A stretch of DNA of 32,985 bases from an uncultured Bacilli bacterium (GTDB lineage: Bacteria; Bacillota_I; Bacilli_A; RF39; UBA660). The stretch covers positions 1 through 32,985 of the forward strand of contig CANQON010000018.1 of assembly GCA_947625505.1 (NCBI GenBank). The letters are read 5' to 3'. Below the pieces are notes generated by a model that was given only the letters and a program-made list of their open reading frames with translations, made no database searches and was not told where the DNA came from. The translations under genes were made by a program, and so were the position numbers. Positions 21,799 to 29,778 of the stretch are shown piece after piece; positions within the stretch are counted from its first letter, which is position 1, and every line of letters begins with the position of its first letter.

Positions 21799-22476
21799 AT
21801 GGAATATAAAGCATTTGCTAAGTATTATGATTTATTTTATCAAAAGAAAGATTATAAAAAAGAAGTAGATTTCTTAGAAAATTTTATAAATGAGAAAGAT
21901 GTAATTTTAGATGTAGGATGTGGAACAGGTGTTCATGCTTCTATCCTTGGTGAAAAACATGAAATAGATGGCTTAGATTTAAATAAAGAGATGTTAAAAA
22001 TAGCAAAGAAAAGAATAAATGGTACGCTATATAATCAAGATATTTTAGATATAAATATAAATAAAAAATATGATGTTATTATTTCTATGTTTGCTGTTAT
22101 TAATCATTTAAATAATACGAATGAATTAGTTAAAGCTTTTCAAAATTTAAAAGATTTATTGAAACCTAATGGAGTAATTATTATTGATTTGCATAATCCT
22201 CAAGCATCTGGTAGTAAAATAGATAAATATGATGGTTTAGAAAGAACAATGACTTGGAATTATGACAATATCAAACGTATAGAGTATAGCGATATTACTT
22301 TTAAAATAAATGACGTTATTTATCATGATCAACATGTATTTAAGATATTTACAATTAATGAAATGAAAGAATGCGCTAAAAAAGTAGGACTAAGTGTTAT
22401 AGGAGTATATGCTAATTACGATATAACAAAAAAAGGTACGAAAGAATCAAAAAATCTACAATTTATTATTAAATAA
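21799..22476 (+). CDS. Class I SAM-dependent methyltransferase
   Basis: The product (225 aa) is a Rossmann-fold methyltransferase. Motif I is VILDVGCGTG (35-44), with GLDLNKEM (58-65) holding the acidic residue that binds the SAM ribose. YDVIISMFAVINHL is motif IV-like and PNGVIIIDLHNP is motif VI-like. Substrate is unknown; the Methyltransf_25/11 type acts on small molecules. The start is the ATG at 21799 with AGGAG eight bases upstream; the GTG at 21790 overlaps that SD. It begins 11 bases after the HEPN-like stop and is probably in the same transcript. Confidence 0.8.
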   Translation: MEYKAFAKYYDLFYQKKDYKKEVDFLENFINEKDVILDVGCGTGVHASILGEKHEIDGLDLNKEMLKIAKKRINGTLYNQDILDININKKYDVIISMFAVINHLNNTNELVKAFQNLKDLLKPNGVIIIDLHNPQASGSKIDKYDGLERTMTWNYDNIKRIEYSDITFKINDVIYHDQHVFKIFTINEMKECAKKVGLSVIGVYANYDITKKGTKESKNLQFIIK

Positions 22477-22506
22477 TAGTATAATATCAGTCATGGAAGT
22501 GATTAA

Positions 22507-22821
22507 ATGGAAAAATATATAATGGTTACAACTACTTTTGAAGATGAAAATGAAGCTAATAAAGTTATTGATGCTTTATTAGATGAAAGATTAGTTAGTT
22601 GTTGTCAATTAAGTACGATAAAAAGTAAATATCATTGGCAAGGAAAGATTGAACAAGCGAATGAGTATTTATTATTAGCTAAATCAAAAAAATCTTTATA
22701 TAAAGATATAGAAAAGAAAATATTAGAATTACACAGTTATGAGACACCACAAATAGTTATGATTGATATTAGTGATGGATATAAGGAATATTTAGATTGG
22801 ATTGGTGAAGAAACTCGCTAA
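22507..22821 (+). CDS. cutA: CutA1 divalent-cation tolerance family protein
   Basis: The product (104 aa) has full CutA length and pattern: an N-terminal strand (YIMVTTTFEDENEA), LLDERLVSCCQLS, KYHWQGKIEQANEYLLLAKS and the C-terminal YETPQIVMIDISDGYKEYLDWI. CutA forms stable trimers. It has been linked to copper and other metal tolerance in E. coli, but its biochemical role is unsettled. GGAAGTG precedes the ATG. A possible TATAAT at 22480-22485 lacks a good -35 box. The HD-domain gene starts 22 nt after its stop. Confidence 0.88.
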   Translation: MEKYIMVTTTFEDENEANKVIDALLDERLVSCCQLSTIKSKYHWQGKIEQANEYLLLAKSKKSLYKDIEKKILELHSYETPQIVMIDISDGYKEYLDWIGEETR

Positions 22822-22843
22822 AGATATATCTTTGGTGAATAAT

Positions 22844-23527
22844 ATGAGTAAATTAAGATCATATGAAGCTTATGCATTACTTATTAAAGATGTAATCACT
22901 GATGATAATGATTTAAAATCAGATGATAATAAATGGATATGGCATTGTATTTATGTAGCGGAAGCATCTAGAAGAATAGCTTATTATCTACATTTAGATT
23001 ATAATTATGCTATGTCATTAGGTTATGTCCATGATATTGGAAGAAAAATATCACATCAAGGACATCCTATTTTGGGATATCAATATATGTGTCGTATGGG
23101 ATATGAAGAGGAAGGAAGAAGTTGTCTTACGCATTCTTTCATTAATAATGATATAACTTTAACAGCAGGTGAAGGACCTAAAAATAATAGTTATTTATTT
23201 TTAAAACATTATTTAGATAATCATCCTGTAGATATATATGATAATATTGTTCAGTTATGTGATCTATTTTGTGAATCATCAGGATTTACAACTATTGAAA
23301 AAAGATTATTAGACATAACTAAACGTAAAGGCGTAACGGATAATTCACATCGTCATTATCAAGCTGTAATAGAATTAAAAAATAAAATAGAAAGCATGCT
23401 AGGATGTGATTTATATTCATTATTTCCTGAAATCAAAAAGGAAGATTTAGATAGTGTAGCTATAGATCGTGAAGAATTATTACGATTAATTGATAGTTAC
23501 TCTAGTAAAAAGAAATTATTACAATAA
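22844..23527 (+). CDS. HD-domain metal-dependent phosphohydrolase
   Basis: The product (227 aa) is cytosolic and helical. HD-superfamily metal ligands are visible as His34 (WIWHCIYVAEAS), His63-Asp64 (SLGYVHDIGRK) and a later Asp in NIVQLCDLFC. HIGHPI-like (HQGHPILGYQY) after the HD pair resembles predicted HDIG-type hydrolases. Substrates in this superfamily are usually nucleotides or phosphodiesters. The start is the ATG at 22844 with GGTGA upstream; the GTG-type start at 22802 lies within cutA. It ends with a strong terminator. Precise function cannot be read from the sequence. Confidence 0.75.
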   Translation: MSKLRSYEAYALLIKDVITDDNDLKSDDNKWIWHCIYVAEASRRIAYYLHLDYNYAMSLGYVHDIGRKISHQGHPILGYQYMCRMGYEEEGRSCLTHSFINNDITLTAGEGPKNNSYLFLKHYLDNHPVDIYDNIVQLCDLFCESSGFTTIEKRLLDITKRKGVTDNSHRHYQAVIELKNKIESMLGCDLYSLFPEIKKEDLDSVAIDREELLRLIDSYSSKKKLLQ

Positions 23528-23551
23528 AGTACATTTGATAATGTACTTTTT
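23526..23551 (+). terminator. Terminator after the HD-domain gene
   Basis: A perfect 10-bp stem (23526-23535 with 23540-23549) with a 4-nt loop and a T-rich tail. It begins in the stop codon. Confidence 0.75.
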
Positions 23552-23552
23552 A

Positions 23553-23561
23553 TGTTATAAT
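23553..23561 (+). promoter_or_regulatory. Extended -10 promoter of the YfbR-like gene
   Basis: TGTTATAAT (TGn plus consensus -10) directly after the terminator and 50 nt before the ATG at 23612. Confidence 0.5.
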
Positions 23562-23611
23562 TTTTATAGAATAATTATTTCCTAAGTTGGGAAATATTGG
23601 GAGTGACATGT

Positions 23612-24163
23612 ATGAAAATCGATGAAAGTTTAAAAGTATATCATAAAGTTTCTAAATTAAAAAATCTTAAACGTAAAGGCTGGGAAATAAGAGGTGTGCC
23701 TGAAAGATTAGAGTCCGTAGCTGAACACTGTTTTGCGATGAATACTTTAGCGATTTTATTTAATTTGGAAAATAATTTAAATTTAGATATGAAAAAAGTT
23801 TATGAGATGATTAATATTCATGAATATGGGGAAATAATTGTTGGAGATATTACGCCTTTTGATAATGTTACTAAAGAAGAAAAACATGATAGAGAATTTC
23901 AAGCGATTAATAAAGTTTTAGATACTTTTCCTGATAAAACTTATTTGATAGAACTATGGAATGAATTTGAAAAGAAAGAAACTAATGAAGCTATTTTCGT
24001 ATTTCTTTTAGACAAATTTCAATCTGTTCTTCAAGCTCATGAATATGCTTCTAAATACAATATGGATGATTTATATAAAGAATTTTTATCTTGGTATCAG
24101 AAACTAATTTCTGATCCATTATATAAAAATTATATAATGGAGGAGAATAATGAAAGTCATTAG
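23612..24163 (+). CDS. YfbR/HDDC2-type HD hydrolase with an HE in place of HD
   Basis: The product (183 aa) matches the YfbR/HD_3 group, deoxyribonucleoside 5'-monophosphatases. The blocks are KRKGWEIRGVPERLESVAEHCFAMN (only the key GW, ESVAEH parts are needed), with His39, then NIHEYGEIIVGDITPFD. The metal pair reads His70-Glu71 where HD is expected, so this is a conservative but unusual change. A later Asp (FVFLLDKFQSVLQ) fits the last ligand. It would remove phosphate from dNMPs in the cytosol. The start is the ATG at 23612 with GGGAG upstream; the TTG at 23597 overlaps that SD. The ASCH gene overlaps its 3' end by 14 nt. Confidence 0.75.
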   Translation: MKIDESLKVYHKVSKLKNLKRKGWEIRGVPERLESVAEHCFAMNTLAILFNLENNLNLDMKKVYEMINIHEYGEIIVGDITPFDNVTKEEKHDREFQAINKVLDTFPDKTYLIELWNEFEKKETNEAIFVFLLDKFQSVLQAHEYASKYNMDDLYKEFLSWYQKLISDPLYKNYIMEENNESH

Positions 24164-24566
24164 CATAAAAGAGCCATGGGCTACTTTAATTAAAGATAGG
24201 AAAAAATATATAGAGACTAGAAGTTGGAAAACCAATTATCGTGGACCTATATATATACATGCTAGTAAAGCTAAAATAACTAAAGAAATATCCTCTAATA
24301 AAGAACTAATGAATTTAGTTGGAGACTCAAAGTTAAATTATGGTTATATCATTTGCCAATGTGAACTTATAGATTGTGTGCCTATGACACAAAACTTTAT
24401 AAATAATCTTAAAGATAACAATTATCAAGAATATGTTGAAGGCATCTATAAGGAAGGTAGATATGCTTGGATACTTGATAATATCAAAGTTTTAGATACA
24501 CCTATTAAAGTATCAGGACAACTTGGTATATGGAATTATGAAGATACAATGAAGCAAGATAACTAG
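24150..24566 (+). CDS. ASCH-domain protein
   Basis: The product (138 aa) has the ASCH beta-barrel pattern: ISIKEPWATLIKDRKKYIETRSW, with the characteristic K-x2-E-x-R (about Lys19, Glu22, Arg24), then YRGPIYIHASK and a final GQLGIWNYE. ASCH domains resemble PUA domains, are predicted to bind RNA or nucleotides, and some are amidohydrolases on modified nucleosides. GGAGGAG precedes the ATG. It overlaps the YfbR-like gene, which suggests a shared role in nucleotide clean-up, but this is inference from adjacency. Confidence 0.8.
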   Translation: MKVISIKEPWATLIKDRKKYIETRSWKTNYRGPIYIHASKAKITKEISSNKELMNLVGDSKLNYGYIICQCELIDCVPMTQNFINNLKDNNYQEYVEGIYKEGRYAWILDNIKVLDTPIKVSGQLGIWNYEDTMKQDN

Positions 24567-24585
24567 TGATTATCTTGTTTTTTTT
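24555..24585 (+). terminator. Terminator overlapping the ASCH stop codon
   Basis: An 8-bp stem (24555-24562 with 24570-24577) with the TAG stop in its loop region and eight T residues after it. Confidence 0.75.
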
Positions 24586-24628
24586 CACTATAAATGGTAA
24601 GATATATTATATAATACGAGGTGTGTAT

Positions 24629-26956
24629 ATGAGAATAAAAAGGGTAAATGAAACACTAGATCGTTTAAAAAATATTTTAACTTATAAAGAGACTAATTAT
24701 CAGAAAAGATTAGATACCTTTGATAAAAAAAGAGAATTAGAAAATATATTATGTAAGTATCCTAATGATCCTATTCGTGGTTTAGTAGAATTAAATATTG
24801 ATGAACTTAATATTCTTTTGTCATATTTTACAAGTGAAAAATATGATCCTGAAGATTTAAATTTAAAACAATATTGGATGTTAGAAGCTAGTACTAATGA
24901 GGCTTTAATGGATACCGATCGTTATAAAAAAGCTAATAAATTATTTGTGACTTTAGCAGATAAATTGCAGGAGTATCTTGAAAGCTTAGAAGGATTTAAT
25001 ATTAATGAGGAAGATACCCAAGATTATTTAGATTTAATTATGCAATTAAATAGTCGTTTAAAAAGTGATGATGTTATTGAGGATTTATCTATTTTTTACC
25101 CTGTTTTATTAACAAATGAAACTATAGTTCAAGATGATGTGTATAATTTCTTAATAGCTATAGCTGTTAATAACTTAAGAATTATTACTACGGATAAATA
25201 TGTTACACCTAAAGTAAAGGTATCTAAAGAAATGAAAGACTATTTAAAAAAGATACTAGAAGAACGTATTAGAGAATTAGAAACAGAACGCGATAAATAT
25301 GTTGTAATTAATCAAAAATTAGTTAAACTAAATAAGCTAATTAATACAATAAAAAATAATTATGACGCTATTATCGATGTTTATCCTACAACTATTGAAG
25401 AGGTAATGACAGACTTATGGTCTGAAGATTTTATTGATGATGAATTAAATCGTTTAATGATACCTATTACAGTTATAAAGGGTAAGAAACAGGGGATAAG
25501 TATCGATTTTAATGAAGAAGAAGCACACGTTATTGAGCGCTTTATTTCCATTTTAGAGGAAGAAGAAAAAACAATTAGTGATAAAGAAGTAAGTGATAAA
25601 AAAGAACGTAGTGAAAAACTATCAAAGAAAATTGATAGTTTACGCGTAACTTTAGATAAAATTGATGGTAAATCAAAATACTTTTTTGAAGAAGATGATT
25701 TCTATAATCTTGTTCAGTTATTAAAAGATAAAGATCAACAAGTTGAATATATTAAAAATATTATTACTACTTTAAATGCTTTAAATTTGAAATTAGCAAC
25801 TAAAATGAATGAGCCTGAAGAAGAAATAAAGGAAGAGAATAATAGTGATATTGCTTTAGAGGCTGTAAAAACTTTATCATTTGAAGATATTGCTCCTAAT
25901 ATAGAAGATAATAATACAAGCAACAATTATGAAGAACTTTTCAGTAAATATGGATATGATATAAGTAAATTACCTTCTAAATTATTCGAAACAATGAATC
26001 GTTATACAACCATTAGTCATATTAAAGAAATGTTAGAGTTTATTGATCAAAATGATTCTTTATCATTTCTAAAAAACATATCATATGAAGAAACACCAAT
26101 AGGCAAGAAAATTCAAGATATCAAATATAGTCAACTTTATTATATGTTAGTGTATTCTAATACACAAACTTTAGAAAAATTAATTAATATAGCTAAAGAT
26201 AATAATTTAAATTTAGAAGATATATTTGCTGTACCAAAAGTATTTGTTAGTGTTAATGAAGAAGGCACTTATGAATATTTCTTAGAAAATTTTAAATTTA
26301 TTAAAAATGAATATCCAGATATTCTTAAAAAAATAATTAAAGTAGCACCTTCCGTATTAGGGACTGATAGTGAATTATTTAGAAGAAATATTGAAGCAAC
26401 AGAAGCCTATGGTATGAGTATTGAAAGTGATAAAAAGGGAGCTTTTCCTTCACCAAGAGCATTAGCGAGTGTTGATTTTGAATTTGTAATGGATCGTTAT
26501 ATTGAAGCTCATGAATATGATTATGTTGAACGTTTCCGTAATCAATTAGAAACTAATTATATGGTAGCGCTACGTCTTAAATATTTACAACTTAAAGGTA
26601 TTGATTTAAGACAATCTGGCTTTGTAAATATTGATGCTCAATTTCCTAGGGAAATAAAATATTATTTAAAAGATTTAAGTATGGAGAATATACCTGTCGC
26701 TATTAGTGATAGTAATATAAAATGGTTAGATAGTATTAATGAGGAAAATAGTTCAGAGAAACAAAAGGCTCAATACATTCTGGGAGGAGTATGTATTTCC
26801 CGACCAAAAGTTTTAAAGTATTATAGTACATTCTTAATTAATAAATATGAAGATTTAAATCTAGCTTTATTCTATAGTGTGGTAAAAGATAGTTATCTTA
26901 CATTAGAAGAATTTAACACATTAAAGAAGATTGTATATGATAGAGAGGAAAGATAA
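24629..26956 (+). CDS. Large helical coiled-coil protein, family unknown
   Basis: The product (775 aa) has no signal peptide, membrane segment or enzyme motif that I can see. The N-terminal ~420 residues are charged and helical, with heptad-like stretches near residues 210-235 (KKILEERIRELETERDK) and 300-360. An acidic, Asn-rich linker follows near 400-430. The C-terminal ~350 residues form regular helix pairs (for example FSKYGYDISKLPSKLFE, FIKNEYPDILKKIIKVAPSVLG, RRNIEATEAYGMSI) that resemble a helical-repeat scaffold. The start is the ATG at 24629 with GAGGTG upstream; earlier in-frame codons lie in the terminator region. A short helical gene follows after one base. Confidence 0.6.
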   Translation: MRIKRVNETLDRLKNILTYKETNYQKRLDTFDKKRELENILCKYPNDPIRGLVELNIDELNILLSYFTSEKYDPEDLNLKQYWMLEASTNEALMDTDRYKKANKLFVTLADKLQEYLESLEGFNINEEDTQDYLDLIMQLNSRLKSDDVIEDLSIFYPVLLTNETIVQDDVYNFLIAIAVNNLRIITTDKYVTPKVKVSKEMKDYLKKILEERIRELETERDKYVVINQKLVKLNKLINTIKNNYDAIIDVYPTTIEEVMTDLWSEDFIDDELNRLMIPITVIKGKKQGISIDFNEEEAHVIERFISILEEEEKTISDKEVSDKKERSEKLSKKIDSLRVTLDKIDGKSKYFFEEDDFYNLVQLLKDKDQQVEYIKNIITTLNALNLKLATKMNEPEEEIKEENNSDIALEAVKTLSFEDIAPNIEDNNTSNNYEELFSKYGYDISKLPSKLFETMNRYTTISHIKEMLEFIDQNDSLSFLKNISYEETPIGKKIQDIKYSQLYYMLVYSNTQTLEKLINIAKDNNLNLEDIFAVPKVFVSVNEEGTYEYFLENFKFIKNEYPDILKKIIKVAPSVLGTDSELFRRNIEATEAYGMSIESDKKGAFPSPRALASVDFEFVMDRYIEAHEYDYVERFRNQLETNYMVALRLKYLQLKGIDLRQSGFVNIDAQFPREIKYYLKDLSMENIPVAISDSNIKWLDSINEENSSEKQKAQYILGGVCISRPKVLKYYSTFLINKYEDLNLALFYSVVKDSYLTLEEFNTLKKIVYDREER

Positions 26957-26957
26957 T

Positions 26958-27254
26958 ATGGAATTTCTATTAGATTGCGGTATTTCTGAGGAAGTACTAA
27001 GAAAAATATTATTAAATAACTCTGAGGAAATAACTATTGATGCTGAATGGAATATAGATAGAGTTTATTCTTCTATTGAATATTTAAAAGAAATAGGAAT
27101 TAATTGTATTGATAAAATACTTATTAATCGTTTTGATATAGTATTAAGAGGCAGAAAATCTCTTGAGGAATCATATCAAAATATGGGAAATAAAAATGTA
27201 GTTAATCAAATAAATAAAGATGTAAAATATGCATATTATTTTGATTTATATTAA
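26958..27254 (+). CDS. Small helical protein, unknown
   Basis: The product (98 aa) is not recognised. It reads as a helical, mildly acidic protein (LLDCGISEEVLRKILLNN, then VYSSIEYLKEIGINCIDKILINR) whose pattern echoes the helical-repeat units of the preceding large protein. The start is the ATG at 26958, one base after the previous stop, with AGAGG upstream, so translation is coupled. The terminator begins in its stop codon. A partner of the 775-aa protein is a reasonable guess from coupling alone. Confidence 0.55.
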   Translation: MEFLLDCGISEEVLRKILLNNSEEITIDAEWNIDRVYSSIEYLKEIGINCIDKILINRFDIVLRGRKSLEESYQNMGNKNVVNQINKDVKYAYYFDLY

Positions 27255-27273
27255 GAGGGTAAACCTCTTTTTA
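27253..27273 (+). terminator. Terminator after the small helical gene
   Basis: A 6-bp stem (27253-27258 with 27264-27269) and a short T-tract. It begins in the stop codon. Confidence 0.6.
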
Positions 27274-27275
27274 TA

Positions 27276-27304
27276 TTGTAAAAATTTAGTTAATAGTGTA
27301 TCAT
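27276..27304 (+). promoter_or_regulatory. Likely promoter of the 563-aa coiled-coil gene
   Basis: TTGTAA at 27276-27281, 17 nt, then TATCAT at 27299-27304. An overlapping TATATT at 27305-27310 is an alternative -10 element. Confidence 0.4.
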
Positions 27305-27333
27305 TATATTAGGAAGAATATAGAGGGGATATC

Positions 27334-29025
27334 ATGTATAAAGATTATGATGTTTATAAACTTGCTATTAAAGTATTAGGTGATGTTTTAGATTCGGTAG
27401 TTAAATGTCAAAAAGATATGATAGCTTTTCATCAAGCCCATATTGATTCTATTAAGGGAAATACTAATTTAAGTGAACAAGAACGAAATCAGGCTATTGG
27501 GAAATATTTGACATCTATTGAAGATATTCATCATCTTTTAATTGATAATAATGTTCTTATAAATGCGATAAGTGATAAGACAGAAGCTTTAAGTACTAAT
27601 CTTGATAAAATAGTTGCTTCAGAATTATTACTTTCTAATCCTACTACTATGATGACTAATAATGTTTCTATAGAAGATAAAACTCGTAATTTAAGACAAA
27701 TATTAAATAGTGAATATGCAAAATTATCTAAAGTCTTATCTTCAGCACGTGCTATTTTAAAAGTTAATAATGAAGATGATGGGGAAATAAAACGTCTATT
27801 AGCTTTTGAATGTCAAAAATTAAGTCGTTTATTCGATGAAGTTTGTGGTATGTTAGAAGGTATTTCTTTTAATACAGAAGTACGTGATCGTAATATTGAA
27901 ATAGAAGAAAGAATAAAGAAAATAATTCGTGATGAACAAAGCAGAGCTGAAGTTATTAGTACAGAAGCTAATAGAGTAATGAATTTAAATCAAGATACTT
28001 TTATTTATAGTCAAGATTATGATTCCTTTTGTGAATTCATTCGAAATGCTTCTGATGGCATTGTAATGAAATTATCTGAATTAGACTATATTATTAGTGA
28101 TTTAAATACAAAGAATCCAACAAAACTTCAAAAACTTATTTTAAAACTTGTTAAAGAAGTAATGGAAGAAGAAAGTAGGAGAGTTAATAGTTCATTAGCT
28201 AAATTATTATTAATTCAAAGTAAAAGAGAAACTCTTCCAGATGAAGAAAATGAAGATGAAGAGAAAGCAGAAATTTCACGTGTTATAGATGAAGAAAGTA
28301 GAAGACTTTCTGAGTACGCTTCTAAATTACAAGAAATCTTAAGTGATCTAAAAAGTGATAAAAATAATGTTAAGGATATAATTAATCGTTTATCGGAATC
28401 ATATTCAGAAGAATCAACAAAAATGAATGAAGCTAGTGATAAAATTGATTCTGTTTTACGAGGAAATGAATTAAAAGAAAAAGAAAAAGATACAAATGAA
28501 TATAAAAAATATTGTTCAATTCTAAATAAAAGTTTTTGGGAAGCGCGACAAAAAGCTTCAAATGAACATATCAAATATCCAAGTGCATTATATGAGCAAA
28601 AAGTATCAGAATATCAAAATGACTATTTAATTGAAAATTATAATTTAAGTTTAGAAGAAGTAGAAAATGCCATCGAACAATATAAAGATAAATATGCTGA
28701 AGATTTATTTATAGATGGTATATATAATCAAGCTATTTCTATTCTACGTGATGAAACTGATGCCTCAATGCAAGAATTGTGTGATGAATCTGCTGGCTTA
28801 AGTATCTTAGATAAAAAAGTATATTATTTACTAGAATTAGAACTAGCTAATGTAATTAAAGAAATTGGTAAGGCTAAAAAAGAAGAAAATATTGAAGAAT
28901 CTTTAGCGATTAATGAATATCGTCGATCATTTAAAATAAGTAAATTATTAGATCGTAAAGATATTATTGAAAGGCATATGAAAATTATTATTAAAAGAGC
29001 TAAGAAATTAGAAAAAGAAGATTAG
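27334..29025 (+). CDS. Long coiled-coil protein, family unknown
   Basis: The product (563 aa) is nearly all charged helix with many Glu, Lys, Ser and Leu residues, and no signal peptide or membrane segment. E-E-S-R-R-(V/L) occurs in two stretches (MEEESRRVNSSLAKLL and IDEESRRLSEYASKLQ), a sign of internal duplication. A shorter C-terminal part (about 400-563) looks more compact, with aromatic residues (NKSFWEARQKA, YLIENYNLSLEEVENAI). GAGGGG six bases before the ATG is a good SD. The acidic 229-aa gene follows after 10 nt. The family is unknown to me; a cytosolic structural or scaffold role is the most that can be said. Confidence 0.6.
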   Translation: MYKDYDVYKLAIKVLGDVLDSVVKCQKDMIAFHQAHIDSIKGNTNLSEQERNQAIGKYLTSIEDIHHLLIDNNVLINAISDKTEALSTNLDKIVASELLLSNPTTMMTNNVSIEDKTRNLRQILNSEYAKLSKVLSSARAILKVNNEDDGEIKRLLAFECQKLSRLFDEVCGMLEGISFNTEVRDRNIEIEERIKKIIRDEQSRAEVISTEANRVMNLNQDTFIYSQDYDSFCEFIRNASDGIVMKLSELDYIISDLNTKNPTKLQKLILKLVKEVMEEESRRVNSSLAKLLLIQSKRETLPDEENEDEEKAEISRVIDEESRRLSEYASKLQEILSDLKSDKNNVKDIINRLSESYSEESTKMNEASDKIDSVLRGNELKEKEKDTNEYKKYCSILNKSFWEARQKASNEHIKYPSALYEQKVSEYQNDYLIENYNLSLEEVENAIEQYKDKYAEDLFIDGIYNQAISILRDETDASMQELCDESAGLSILDKKVYYLLELELANVIKEIGKAKKEENIEESLAINEYRRSFKISKLLDRKDIIERHMKIIIKRAKKLEKED

Positions 29026-29035
29026 AGGGGATAAA

Positions 29036-29725
29036 ATGCATAGTGAAGATAATGTTTATAACTATGTTGTAGAAAGTATCAATAAATTATTAATTCATGG
29101 TATTGAATTCTATAACAATAAAGATAAATCTTTACAAAATCGTTTAATTGATATTTATGATTATATTAATAATGATGATCAAGTAGAAATTGTTATAGAG
29201 AAAGATAAAGAAAAAGAATTACCAATTGATGCTGTAATGCCTTCTAATAATCAAGATGAAATAAATAAATTAACAAAAAATTTTATGAATAAGATGACAG
29301 ATATTAAAATTTCAGTACTTAATCTTGACATGGAAGAAGAAAAAACTATAGATTCTCCTAAAAAGACAGTTGAAGTAACTGAAAAATTAGAACAAACTAT
29401 TACACCTTTTACAGAGGCTGTTAAACCTACTGAAAAAGATAGTAATAGTGATAAATCTGTTTTAGCTAATATGTTAGAAAAACTCAAAAATGAAGACTTT
29501 GATGATATAGCTTTTGATGATGCCGATGAAGCTTTAAAAAATGTAAGTGATGAGGAATTATTATTAGAAGATAAAGATGATTTATTTGGTAAAACAACTT
29601 TTGATATTCATTTTGATTTTGATGACAATAAAGAAAAACCAGATGATTTAGAAAAAATTGATGATAATGAAGAACCTATCGAAAATAAGCCTTCCTTATT
29701 AGATATTTTTAAGAAAAAAGATTAA
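29036..29725 (+). CDS. Acidic, largely disordered protein, unknown
   Basis: The product (229 aa) has a helical N-terminal part (about 1-50, DNVYNYVVESINKLLIHGI), then a very acidic and mostly disordered tail rich in Asp, Glu and Lys, with FDDIAFDDADEALK and FDIHFDFDDNKEKPDD. It ends in LLDIFKKKD. It starts 10 nt after the 563-aa gene, with GAGGGG upstream, so they form an operon. Such a tail could be a binding partner for a basic protein, but no function can be assigned. Confidence 0.6.
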   Translation: MHSEDNVYNYVVESINKLLIHGIEFYNNKDKSLQNRLIDIYDYINNDDQVEIVIEKDKEKELPIDAVMPSNNQDEINKLTKNFMNKMTDIKISVLNLDMEEEKTIDSPKKTVEVTEKLEQTITPFTEAVKPTEKDSNSDKSVLANMLEKLKNEDFDDIAFDDADEALKNVSDEELLLEDKDDLFGKTTFDIHFDFDDNKEKPDDLEKIDDNEEPIENKPSLLDIFKKKD

Positions 29726-29749
29726 AAGGTATTATAAATACCTTTTTTT
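29724..29749 (+). terminator. Terminator of the acidic-protein operon
   Basis: A perfect 10-bp stem (29724-29733 with 29737-29746), a 3-nt loop and a T7 tract ending at 29749. It begins in the stop codon. Confidence 0.8.
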
Positions 29750-29778
29750 GCGCGCAAAAAAAGTTCCATAAAGGAACT
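29749..29778 (-). terminator. Terminator of the PP2C gene (minus strand)
   Basis: A 6-bp stem (29762-29767 with 29773-29778), read on the minus strand, followed by T7 in the complement of 29756-29762. The PP2C stop overlaps the stem. It abuts the plus-strand terminator across GCGCGC. Confidence 0.7.

Noticed and set aside
28215-28574. Minus-strand Ser-rich open frame
   Set aside because: It lies opposite a plus-strand coiled-coil gene, and its Ser/Leu content mirrors that gene's codons.
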